Assembly (NCBI GenBank): GCA_029261375.1
Contig: JAJDBL010000236.1
Location: 1-7,543, forward strand
Reading direction: 5' to 3'
DNA length: 7,543 nt
Source of the DNA: Nitrospirales bacterium
GTDB taxonomy: Bacteria; Nitrospirota; Nitrospiria; Nitrospirales; UBA2166
Shown: piece after piece, positions 1 to 6,698 of the stretch
Position numbering within the stretch: position 1 is the first letter of the stretch
How the letters are laid out: every line of letters begins with the position of its first letter
Notes under the pieces: generated by a model
Databases searched by the model: none
Seen by the model: the letters and a program-made list of their open reading frames with translations, nothing else
Told to the model about the DNA's origin: nothing
Made by a program: the position numbers and the translations under genes

Positions 1-1
1 C

Positions 2-304
2 ACTGAAATTGAAGCGGGAGACCTCACAATCCTCAGCATTCATACGGTGTTTGAGGGACATGACTATCAGACACCAGAGCGGCTGCGTGACTTTGTGAAG
101 GAAAAAGGCATTCATCATCTTGTAGGCGTCGACTATCACAATCCCGGGGAACATCTCCCTGAAACTATGAAACGATATAACACCATGGGAACTCCGGAAG
201 TTGCGATTATTGACCAAAATGGACTTATTCGAATGCAGAAATTCGGTGGTTTTAATTCCGACCAAGCGGAACAACTGATTCGACACCTTCTTGCGTCCGG
301 TTGA
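2..304 (+). CDS. Thioredoxin-fold (TlpA/redoxin-like) protein, C-terminal part
   Basis: This is the 3' end of a gene that begins before the window. The frame is open from base 2, so the GTG at 47 is probably internal: the codons before it encode a beta-strand (LTILSIHT) that runs into VFEGHDYQTPERLRDFV. This matches the second half of a thioredoxin fold: a strand, a helix (about 58-120), a second strand (VGVD), then the segment GTPEVAIID. Its Pro (codon 194-196) sits where the cis-Pro next to the active site is found in thioredoxins. QNGLIRMQKFGGF then follows as the last strands, with a final helix ending LLASG. The CxxC or other redox centre would lie upstream and cannot be seen, so I cannot say whether it is a disulfide reductase (TlpA/ResA) or a peroxiredoxin-like redoxin. 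The family usually works in thiol-disulfide exchange outside the cytoplasm. The family call is good; the exact role is unknown. Confidence 0.8.
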   Translation, partial: TEIEAGDLTILSIHTVFEGHDYQTPERLRDFVKEKGIHHLVGVDYHNPGEHLPETMKRYNTMGTPEVAIIDQNGLIRMQKFGGFNSDQAEQLIRHLLASG

Positions 305-404
305 TCACGCGCCCTCTGCCCTACTCTGCCTACTGGATATCATTCAATATGATTTCCCGATGCCACCTGGAACGAGGCGGTCTCTAGTTTACTCGTAACG
401 ACAT

Positions 405-1328
405 ATGCCTGAACGACTCCCTCTTCTTATTCTTGCCGGAAGTGACCCACAACCTGGGCCGCCCCCGGCAAGCATGTCGCACGATGATATCCTCTCTGGA
501 TTTAAGGCGGTCCAGCATCTCCCAAACGGGTCCACACTTATCGGAGAATTGATTACGCGCTTCAACGCGAGCGATCGATTTGAACAGCCAATTCTCATCG
601 GCCCCCGTCGCATATATGAGGGCACGGTCGACTGCGAGATTGTTGATGTCGAAGGCAACCTTGCCGCAACGCTTGAAAAGGCCTCCGAGTTCATCGCCAG
701 CCGTTTCAACGGGTCGGATCCAGTGGCCATCACCGCCTGCGACATCTTGCCGACGGCAGAGGAGATACGCCTCCTTCTCGAAACGAATTACGATCCAAAC
801 CGGGAATCACACTTCTGGTGGCAATTAATCGACGCCAAACCCATTGAACTAAGCGCCAGTTCGTGGAAGCAGTCGTATAAAATCAGACCTCAGAGGAACC
901 AGCCACTGATGAACCTCTATCCAGGTCACCTGGTGGTTGTTAGGATCGGAGCCCTCCGTATGCGAGTGATCAATTCCATCCTCCAGATTGCCTATCGGTA
1001 CCGTAACCGAGACCTTCGAACACGACATGTCACACTCGCCGTGCAATCGTTTCGACGCTTGCTCGAGGAGGATCTGCGCAGCCTCGCCTCGTTACGGCTT
1101 CCACTATTCTCGATTTTGGTTCCACTACACGGCCTGACGGCGTACTACAAGATGGTGCGAAAACAACTCACCCTCCATGATCTAGAACACTTGGTATCGA
1201 GGACCATCGTGCATCGAGCATTTCATCGGTCGGCACAGGATCGCCCTGCCCGGTTGACGGTGACAAACATTCTCGCGTTCGCGAAGGATATCGATACAAA
1301 AGCAGAGCTTGCAGCCGTGCACCCGTAA
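405..1328 (+). CDS. MobA-like NTP transferase (nucleotidyltransferase) domain protein
   Basis: This 307-residue protein is probably a cytoplasmic GT-A-fold nucleotidyltransferase, a family that transfers NMP from an NTP to a phosphorylated or cofactor substrate. Visible marks are an N-terminal strand LLILAGS (residues 7-13), a Lys in FKAVQHLPNGSTLIGEL (K34) as in the usual GG-x-RMG-x-K nucleotide loop, an ACDIL strand end with D113 at the expected metal-binding place, and DIDTKAEL (295-302), which resembles the C-terminal DxDTPxDL of MobA relatives. The stretch between LAGS and K34 is longer than normal, Pro/Ser-rich, and lacks the usual RMG. The region 185-285 is helical and matches nothing I know. 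An in-frame TAA at 396-398 makes the ATG at 405 the first ATG available; no clear ribosome binding site precedes it. The EEP gene follows after 5 nt, so the two are surely cotranscribed. Fold fairly secure, substrate unknown. Confidence 0.75.
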   Translation: MPERLPLLILAGSDPQPGPPPASMSHDDILSGFKAVQHLPNGSTLIGELITRFNASDRFEQPILIGPRRIYEGTVDCEIVDVEGNLAATLEKASEFIASRFNGSDPVAITACDILPTAEEIRLLLETNYDPNRESHFWWQLIDAKPIELSASSWKQSYKIRPQRNQPLMNLYPGHLVVVRIGALRMRVINSILQIAYRYRNRDLRTRHVTLAVQSFRRLLEEDLRSLASLRLPLFSILVPLHGLTAYYKMVRKQLTLHDLEHLVSRTIVHRAFHRSAQDRPARLTVTNILAFAKDIDTKAELAAVHP

Positions 1329-1333
1329 GCACA

Positions 1334-2062
1334 ATGCGTTTTCGACTTATGACATACAACATTCACAAAGGCGTTGGGGGCGTGGACCGCAGATACCGGC
1401 TCGCTCGGATTATCGATACCCTCTCGTACTACAACCCTGATATCGCACTGTTACAGGAGGTCGCTGACGGCGTCCCACGATCAGGTCATCATCACCAAAT
1501 TCAGGTCCTTCGTGAGACGCTGGGTTTTGCCTACTACGCCCATCAAGAAAACGTCAACCTGCGTACTGGGACCCATGGCAACTCCATATTGAGCCGATTT
1601 CCGCTGTCGGATATACGCGATATTGATTTGACGATCCCGCTCAAGAAACGGCGACAATCTCTTGGAGCCACATGTCACCTTATTGCCGGCAAACGCAACC
1701 TCAGCCTACACCTCTATAATTTTCATTTAGGTCTGGCCTCATTTGAGCGAACCATTCAAATAAAAAAATTCCTCTCCCAGGCGCGATTCGAAAACGTCAA
1801 GCGTCGGACTCCGATTGTCATCGCCGGGGATTTTAATGACCTGTGGGGCACGCTCGGAGCACGCCACCTTGAGCCGGAAGGGTTTCGTATGGCTTCCGGA
1901 CTATCGAAAACGTTTCCAGCGTTTCGGCCCATCCGACCTCTTGATCACGTCTTTTTCCGAGGCTCCCTGAATATTCGTCGTTGTTTTCCATCGCGAATCA
2001 AGATCGCGAAACGCGCGTCGGACCATCTCCCCCTCATTGCAGACTTCGAGATCACCGGATAA
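1334..2062 (+). CDS. Endonuclease/exonuclease/phosphatase (EEP) family metal-dependent hydrolase
   Basis: This 242-residue protein is a complete EEP (DNase I-like) domain with the catalytic motifs in order: TYNIH with N9, LLQEV with E42 (metal ligand), HGNSILSR (81-88), NFHLGL with H131, AGDFND with D166 and N168, LDHVF with D204-H205, and SDHLPLIADF with S229-D230-H231 (general base pair). All residues needed for Mg2+-dependent phosphodiester or phosphomonoester cleavage look intact. Family members cut DNA, RNA, sphingomyelin or inositol phosphates, so the substrate cannot be read from the sequence. Small bacterial members of this kind include E. coli YbhP, which sits next to a cardiolipin synthase gene. 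No signal peptide is seen, suggesting a cytoplasmic enzyme. It starts 5 nt after the nucleotidyltransferase stop without a recognisable ribosome binding site, which suggests translational coupling, and it ends 25 nt before the DUF4301 gene. Confidence 0.9.
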   Translation: MRFRLMTYNIHKGVGGVDRRYRLARIIDTLSYYNPDIALLQEVADGVPRSGHHHQIQVLRETLGFAYYAHQENVNLRTGTHGNSILSRFPLSDIRDIDLTIPLKKRRQSLGATCHLIAGKRNLSLHLYNFHLGLASFERTIQIKKFLSQARFENVKRRTPIVIAGDFNDLWGTLGARHLEPEGFRMASGLSKTFPAFRPIRPLDHVFFRGSLNIRRCFPSRIKIAKRASDHLPLIADFEITG

Positions 2063-2087
2063 CACCGGCACATCGAGATCAACTGAC

Positions 2088-3632
2088 ATGAAGACCATTG
2101 ACTTGACGACATCCGATCTTCGCCTCATTGAAGACCATGACCTCACGGAAGCGACAATTGCGTCTCAGATCAAGATCATGACCAACGGCATCCCATGGAT
2201 CGACATCCAACGCGCATGCACCCTCGGTGATGGGATCACGCAGATTCCAGACCAGGATATTGAGCGGCTTATCCAGCGATATACCCAAGCCGCATCCGAA
2301 GGACGAACGATGAAATTTGTCCCTGCCTCGGGGGCCGCAAGTCGCATGTTCAAATCCCTCGTGACCACTTACCAGGCAAGCCAACATGCCAATCAGACAA
2401 CGATCCCTGCCAACGAAACACAGACACTTCAGTGCTTGGACGCCATGACACAGTTCGCGTTTTGCGATGATCTCACAACGGCGCTTTTAGGACAGGGACT
2501 TCATCTTGAGACATTGATTCGGCACAAACGATATCCAGAAATTCTGAAATGTCTCCTTACGTCCAGCGGATTGAACTACGCACAGCGGCCCAAAGCCCTC
2601 ATTCCGTTTCACCGCTATCAAGATCATGCTCGAACACCGCTCGAAGAGCAGCTTGTTGAAGCTACCAAATACACGCGAACCCAGCAGAGTATTGCACGGA
2701 TACATTTTACCGTTTCCCCGGAACATCAAGAACGCGTGTCGGAGTATGTCAATGAAGTGAACCCTCGATATGAAGACGATGGCACACAATTCGACATCTC
2801 ATACTCGTGTCAAAAACCGTCCACCGACACAATTGCTGTTACTGAGGACAATGAACCGTTTCGGGATAACAGCGGATCATTGGTACTGCGTCCAGCCGGG
2901 CACGGGGCGTTACTGGAGAACCTCAACGATCTGCAAGGCGACATCGTGTTCATTAAGAACATCGATAACGTCGTCCCCGACAGGCTCAAGAACGAAACGT
3001 ATAGATACAAGAAAGCCTTGGGAGGACTTCTCGTCACGGTCCAGGAAGAACTATTTGGGTTTCTCCGTCAATTGCACACCGGGCAGGTGGAAGATGCCCT
3101 GCTGAAGCAAATGCTTGAATGGGGAAGACACACATTCGCAATCACACTACCGCCCACGATCGAACCTGGAACGAGTCGCGAGCGAATCGAGTTCCTACAA
3201 CGGAAGTTTAATCGTCCAATTCGAGTCTGTGGAATGGTACGGAATGCTAAGGAACCAGGCGGGGGGCCATTTTGGGTTCAGCACGACGACGGAACCCACT
3301 CAATCCAAATCGTGGAATTGTCACAAATCGATCCCGGCTCTTCTGACGCGCAACGTGTCATTGAAACCGCAACCCATTTCAACCCAGTCGACCTTGTCTG
3401 TGGGCTACGTGATTATCAAGGTAAGTCGTTTGATCTTAGACAATTCGTCGACCACAATGCCGGCATCATGACGACGAAATCCCACGAGGGAAGAACACTC
3501 AAAGCTCTCGAGTTACCAGGATTATGGAATGGAAGTATGGCGTACTGGAACACCATCTTTGTTGAAGTTCCCGCCATCACATTCAATCCGGTTAAGACGG
3601 TGCTTGATCTGCTCCGACCGGAGCACCAATAA
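2088..3632 (+). CDS. DUF4301 family protein, possibly UDP-sugar-pyrophosphorylase-like
   Basis: I recognise this 514-residue protein as a full-length DUF4301 member, a family without an established function. Characteristic segments are KFVPASGAASRMFK (76-89), RPKALIPFH (167-175), LRPAGHGALLENL (267-279), DIVFIKNIDNVVPD (285-298), EPGGGPFWV (389-397) and, at the C-terminus, NGSMAYWNTIFVEVP (481-495) and TFNPVKTVLDLLRPEHQ. The order glycine/Lys loop, PK-x-LIPFH, P-x-GHG and NxDN resembles UDP-glucose pyrophosphorylases (P-x-GHGD, then NSDN with a metal-binding Asp). I therefore infer a nucleotidyltransferase-like fold with D293 as a candidate metal ligand. I chose the ATG at 2088; the frame is open upstream to a TTG at 2037, but that would overlap the EEP gene by 26 nt and add 17 low-complexity residues. 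A weak GAGA lies about 10 nt before the ATG. It is the last gene of the plus-strand cassette. No signal peptide or membrane segment is seen. Confidence 0.88.
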   Translation: MKTIDLTTSDLRLIEDHDLTEATIASQIKIMTNGIPWIDIQRACTLGDGITQIPDQDIERLIQRYTQAASEGRTMKFVPASGAASRMFKSLVTTYQASQHANQTTIPANETQTLQCLDAMTQFAFCDDLTTALLGQGLHLETLIRHKRYPEILKCLLTSSGLNYAQRPKALIPFHRYQDHARTPLEEQLVEATKYTRTQQSIARIHFTVSPEHQERVSEYVNEVNPRYEDDGTQFDISYSCQKPSTDTIAVTEDNEPFRDNSGSLVLRPAGHGALLENLNDLQGDIVFIKNIDNVVPDRLKNETYRYKKALGGLLVTVQEELFGFLRQLHTGQVEDALLKQMLEWGRHTFAITLPPTIEPGTSRERIEFLQRKFNRPIRVCGMVRNAKEPGGGPFWVQHDDGTHSIQIVELSQIDPGSSDAQRVIETATHFNPVDLVCGLRDYQGKSFDLRQFVDHNAGIMTTKSHEGRTLKALELPGLWNGSMAYWNTIFVEVPAITFNPVKTVLDLLRPEHQ

Positions 3633-3702
3633 CCAGTACGACGCAAATCCACCTGTATAGGCTCTAGTCCAACGGAAGGGGCAATCTAGGAAAGAGGCCT
3701 GA

Positions 3703-3723
3703 ATTCCGGGTCAAGCCCGGAAT
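3703..3723. repeat. Perfect 8-bp palindrome between convergent genes (REP-like or terminator stem)
   Basis: ATTCCGGG at 3703-3710 pairs perfectly with CCCGGAAT at 3716-3723 around a 5-nt loop (TCAAG). It lies in the 142-nt gap between the DUF4301 stop and the importer ATPase stop, which are convergent. The stem is GC-rich at its centre, so it could stop transcription from both sides. Neither strand has a proper T-run after it, however; the minus strand has only CTCTTTCC some 7 nt later. Short palindromes of this kind followed by GAC are commonly scattered between genes in many bacterial genomes, so a dispersed REP-like element is equally likely. The rest of the gap holds nothing I recognise. 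Confidence 0.6.
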
Positions 3724-3774
3724 GACCGGCATAGGACAAACGTGCTTAGGAGACGATATTCAGCGAGCGTCACA

Positions 3775-4857
3775 TCATGGCAATCGGTCACCAGACCGAG
3801 TATCGAATAGATGCAGGCAAGTGGGATCTATGTCGAGTGCCACTAACTGATCCCGCGTGATAGACAAGTCCCCTGCCGCTAGCGCTTTAACCCGATGATC
3901 GCCCCACACAAGATCCACCCACACGCGACTTCCAGTATGCTCAATGTCTAGTACACGCGCACCCTGGCCCTTGCTCGCCTGTTGGACACGAATATCTTCA
4001 GGCCGCAGACCCACGATGACCTCTCGAGGCTCTGGCTCCATCGATTGTTCCGGTAGTTCACTGGAACACACTGCAATGTGTGTCGACCCGACATCAACCT
4101 GTAGCGGAGTGCCTGGCATCAACCGGCCGGGAATCATATTCATCTGCGGACTACCAATAAATTTCGCAACCGTCAGATGTGCCGGAGCACGATAGATCTC
4201 CTCAGGGGTACCCACCTGAATCACCTCGCCACGATCCATAACCGCAAGTCGATCTGAAAGGCTGAGCGCTTCATCCTGATCATGTGTGACGTAAATCGTG
4301 GTTCGTTTCAACGTTCGATGTAGTTGCTTTATCTCCGCTCGTGTTTGTACACGCAGCTGAGCATCAAGATTCGACAGCGGTTCATCCATTAGAAATACCG
4401 CTGGTTCGCGAATCAACGCCCGTCCCAATGCGACGCGCTGCCGCTCCCCACCACTAATCTCCGCGGGCTTCTTTTCCAGCAGTCCAGCCAAGCCCAGTAG
4501 TGCGGAAACGCGGCGTACCTCAGATTCAATCTTCGCTTTTGGCTGTTTGTTTACTCTCAGAGGAAACGCCAGATTCTCAGCCACCGTTTTGTGGGGATAG
4601 AGAGCGTAAGATTGAAACACCATCGCGACATCACGATCTTTAGGAGAAAGAGTCGAGACCTGCCGTTCATCAAAATAGATCTCGCCAGAATCGATGTGAT
4701 CGAGACCAGCAACAAGATTGATCAACGTCGTTTTCCCACACCCACTAGGGCCAAGAAGCGTGAAAAACTCCCCATCGTGAATAGTGAGAGAAAAATCATG
4801 GAGTACGGGAGCGTCTCCATAGTGCTTTGAGATATGTTCAATTCGGACTTCAGGCAT
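3775..4857 (-). CDS. ugpC: CUT1-type sugar ABC importer ATPase (MalK/UgpC/ThuK family)
   Basis: This 360-residue protein is the ATP-hydrolysing subunit of the importer, a cytoplasmic dimer that would drive the two permeases encoded upstream. Motifs in order: Walker A GPSGCGKTT (36-44), Q-loop Q82, ABC signature ISGGERQ (134-140; the common form is LSGGQRQ), Walker B VFLMDE (154-159), D-loop SNLD (162-165) and H-loop H192 in YVTHDQDEA. From about 233 (FIGSPQMNMIPG) it continues into the MalK-type C-terminal regulatory/TOBE domain, with the characteristic GLRPEDI at 283-289. Length is normal for the family. The symbol denotes the MalK/UgpC family only; with this binding protein a trehalose/maltose role is more likely than glycerol-3-phosphate. 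The ATG at 4857 gives the usual short N-terminus but has no clear ribosome binding site. It lies 120 nt after the MalG-type gene, and the gap holds an inverted repeat array. Confidence 0.95.
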   Translation of the reverse strand: MPEVRIEHISKHYGDAPVLHDFSLTIHDGEFFTLLGPSGCGKTTLINLVAGLDHIDSGEIYFDERQVSTLSPKDRDVAMVFQSYALYPHKTVAENLAFPLRVNKQPKAKIESEVRRVSALLGLAGLLEKKPAEISGGERQRVALGRALIREPAVFLMDEPLSNLDAQLRVQTRAEIKQLHRTLKRTTIYVTHDQDEALSLSDRLAVMDRGEVIQVGTPEEIYRAPAHLTVAKFIGSPQMNMIPGRLMPGTPLQVDVGSTHIAVCSSELPEQSMEPEPREVIVGLRPEDIRVQQASKGQGARVLDIEHTGSRVWVDLVWGDHRVKALAAGDLSITRDQLVALDIDPTCLHLFDTRSGDRLP

Positions 4858-4868
4858 GAGAACGTCGC

Positions 4869-4967
4869 CAGCAATCAGCAGTCAGCTATCAGCAAAAGAT
4901 CGCTGAACATGAGGATAGAGTTACTCGAGCTCTTATTCGAAAGCTGACGGCTGAATGCTGCGTGCTA
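4869..4967. repeat. Inverted array of CAGC-led 7-nt repeats, potential long hairpin
   Basis: Four head-to-tail heptads lie on the plus strand: CAGCAAT (4869), CAGCAGT (4876), CAGCTAT (4883) and CAGCAAA (4890). On the minus strand lie CAGCATT (4960-4954), CAGCCGT (4953-4947) and CAGCTTT (4946-4940), preceded by a degenerate TAGCACG (4967-4961). The two arms, 4869-4890 and 4939-4960, can pair at 19 of 22 positions around a 48-nt loop. The element fills most of the gap between the MalG-type permease gene and the ATPase gene. In the operon mRNA the hairpin would end 11 nt before the ATPase start, where a ribosome binding site would normally be. It may be a small non-autonomous repeat that inserted in the operon, or an mRNA structure that sets ATPase expression relative to the permeases. 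No open reading frame of note lies inside. Confidence 0.75.
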
Positions 4968-4977
4968 ATCGCTTTCT

Positions 4978-5805
4978 TCACCCTTTCACCGCGCCCGCCG
5001 TCAGTCCTAACACGATGTGCTTATGGAATAGCGCGACAAGCACAAATACTGGCACCGTGACAATGACCGACGCCGCCGCCATTTCTCCCCATGGAATTTC
5101 ATGAATTCCCGGGAAAAGGACAATCGCGACTGGAATGGTCCGTGATGCTTCGGTTGCCGTAAACGTCAACGCAAAGAGAAACTCCGTCCATGAGAACAAG
5201 AACACTAATATTGCAGCAGCCGCAAACCCAGGACGACAAAGGGGCACGAAGATATAGATGAATGCTTGCCATGGGGTGCATCCATCCACCCGTGCCGCAC
5301 GATAAAGGTCGTCTGGCAACTCCCGCATGAAGTTTGTGAGAATCCAGATGGTCAGTGGAAGCGCAAAGCTTGTGTGGCTGATCACGAGTGCCCACCACGT
5401 ATCGCGTAGCCCCAACGCGCGAATGATGACAAAGAGCGGTCCAACTGTGACGATCGCCGGAAACATCGACGCTGCCAGAACGACACCAAGAAACATGCCT
5501 TTTCCCGCGATACGGAGTCGCGCCAATGGGAACGCTGCTAGCGCTCCGATCACCAAGGCTGCGACTGTCGTGAGGACCGAGACGACCGCACTGTTTATTA
5601 AGGATTGGTGAAACGATTGCTCCTCAAACAGCACACGATAGTGCTCGGTCGTAGGCGCTGACGGGAAAAGCGGAGGCAAGGACAGGAGCTCAGCATTTGG
5701 TTTCAATGATGTGGTGACCTGCCATGCAATCGGTAACAGACTCCACGACAAGACAACAGTGACGCAGAGGGGAAGAAGAAGGGAACGCTGCCACCCACTC
5801 CTCAT
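4978..5805 (-). CDS. CUT1-type carbohydrate ABC transporter permease (MalG/ThuG/UgpE-like)
   Basis: This 275-residue inner-membrane protein is the second permease of the importer. It has about six hydrophobic segments (roughly 9-30, 71-92, 105-127, 136-158, 193-215 and 242-262). The cytoplasmic EAA loop that docks on the ATPase runs from YRAARVDGCTPWQAF to VPLCRP (168-192), with Cys176 where Ala is usual. The end LTAGAVKG is typical of MalG-type permeases. The frame is open to an upstream ATG at 5850, but I choose the ATG at 5805: it overlaps the TGA of the preceding MalF-type gene as ATGA (5802-5805) and gives a normal short N-terminus (MRSGWQRSLLLPL) just before the first membrane segment. 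The overlap implies translational coupling and matched amounts of the two permeases. The ATPase gene follows after 120 nt. Confidence 0.92.
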   Translation of the reverse strand: MRSGWQRSLLLPLCVTVVLSWSLLPIAWQVTTSLKPNAELLSLPPLFPSAPTTEHYRVLFEEQSFHQSLINSAVVSVLTTVAALVIGALAAFPLARLRIAGKGMFLGVVLAASMFPAIVTVGPLFVIIRALGLRDTWWALVISHTSFALPLTIWILTNFMRELPDDLYRAARVDGCTPWQAFIYIFVPLCRPGFAAAAILVFLFSWTEFLFALTFTATEASRTIPVAIVLFPGIHEIPWGEMAAASVIVTVPVFVLVALFHKHIVLGLTAGAVKG

Positions 5806-6698
5806 ACCCGTTTCCCGATCATTCGACGAAACATATCGCGTCCAATCCACAGTTGAACTAGGCTCAGACCGGCAACAAGGAGGAACATCGTGACGCCAAG
5901 GGCCGACCCATATCCAAACTGCAATGTTTGAAACAAGATCTTGTAGGTATAGATCGAAAGCGTCTCGGTCGTATCGGCCGGACCACCGCCGGTCATCACG
6001 TACAAGAGATCAAATACCCGTACGGCATCAACCACACGAAAGAGAATGACAACCATCAAGACCGTGCCCAGTTGGGGAAGTGTAATGTGCCAGAACGTCT
6101 GCCAGGACGACGCGCCATCGATTGCTGCGGCTCGATAGAGATCCTGTGGAATGACCGCAAGTCCCGCCAATACGAGAATGACCACAAATGGGGTGGTCTT
6201 CCACACATCCGCCACAATCGCGGCATTGATCGCCAACACAGGAGAGCCTAACCAATTCACAGGACCATCGATGATCTCCATAGCCTCAAGCGCGTAGTTG
6301 AACACACCGACGTATGGCTGAAACATCCAATCCCATATTTTGGCGGTCACAACCGTTGGAATTGCCCAGGGAAGGATCACGGCTGCGCGCACCCATCCTA
6401 CCCCTCTGAATGAGAGGGAAAGTAACAACGCGATGACAACGCCAACGACGATTTCGATGGTCACAGAGAGGATCGCGAAATATCCAGTGACGACGAGACT
6501 GTTCCAGAAACGTGCCGTGGACAGCAGAGCCGTGTAGTTCTCAAGTCCGATGAACTGATCGATGTCAAAGGGTAACACATGATGTCGGAAGCTAAGCCAG
6601 ATAAGTGCGCAGATCGGATACAGAGAGATAGCGGAAAGAATCACAATCGCAGGAGCCAGAAACATCGTGCCTGTGCGCGTATCAGAGAAGGCCTTCAC
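5802..6698 (-). CDS. CUT1-type carbohydrate ABC transporter permease (MalF/ThuF/UgpA-like)
   Basis: This 298-residue inner-membrane protein is the first permease of the importer. Hydrophobic segments lie at about 13-35, 68-95, 103-122, 154-182, 207-230 and 266-284. The EAA loop, YRAAAIDGASSWQTF to ITLPQLG (188-210), fits the consensus well. VMTGGGP (234-240) followed by TETLSIYTYKILF is a hallmark of MalF-type permeases. It is shorter than E. coli MalF because it lacks the large extra periplasmic domain, as is usual for ThuF/SugA/UgpA-like members. It starts at a GTG (6698-6696) that overlaps the TGA of the binding-protein gene as GTGA (6695-6698), and its own TGA overlaps the next permease start as ATGA. 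Both overlaps point to one tightly coupled transcript read leftwards. Confidence 0.93.
   Translation of the reverse strand: MKAFSDTRTGTMFLAPAIVILSAISLYPICALIWLSFRHHVLPFDIDQFIGLENYTALLSTARFWNSLVVTGYFAILSVTIEIVVGVVIALLLSLSFRGVGWVRAAVILPWAIPTVVTAKIWDWMFQPYVGVFNYALEAMEIIDGPVNWLGSPVLAINAAIVADVWKTTPFVVILVLAGLAVIPQDLYRAAAIDGASSWQTFWHITLPQLGTVLMVVILFRVVDAVRVFDLLYVMTGGGPADTTETLSIYTYKILFQTLQFGYGSALGVTMFLLVAGLSLVQLWIGRDMFRRMIGKRV

Noticed and set aside
47..304. A stand-alone 85-residue protein starting at GTG 47
   Set aside because: The frame is open to the window edge and the upstream codons encode an expected thioredoxin-fold strand, so this is the tail of a longer gene.
348..353. TATGAT, a good -10 look-alike, 52 nt before the NTP transferase start
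   Set aside because: No matching -35 hexamer at 16-18 nt upstream (the bases there are CTCTGCC-like); one hexamer alone is not enough to call a promoter.
339..353. Short palindrome ATCAT-N5-ATGAT and nearby imperfect tandem CTCTGCC(C)TA (314-332) in the 100-nt gap before the cassette
   Set aside because: Too short and AT-poor in context to separate from chance; could be an operator but nothing supports it.
389..745. 118-residue open frame on the minus strand opposite the NTP transferase gene
   Set aside because: Low-complexity Arg/Ser-rich translation with no domain signs; a shadow of the plus-strand gene, as are the other overlapping frames in the window.
2037..2087. TTG-initiated 17-residue N-terminal extension of the DUF4301 protein
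   Set aside because: It would overlap the EEP gene's final codons, its residues are low-complexity and unlike the family N-terminus, and an ATG at 2088 fits the normal spacing.
4438..4458. ABC signature reads ISGGERQ rather than LSGGQRQ in the importer ATPase
   Set aside because: Substitutions at these two positions occur in active ABC ATPases; all catalytic motifs are intact, so not a sign of decay.
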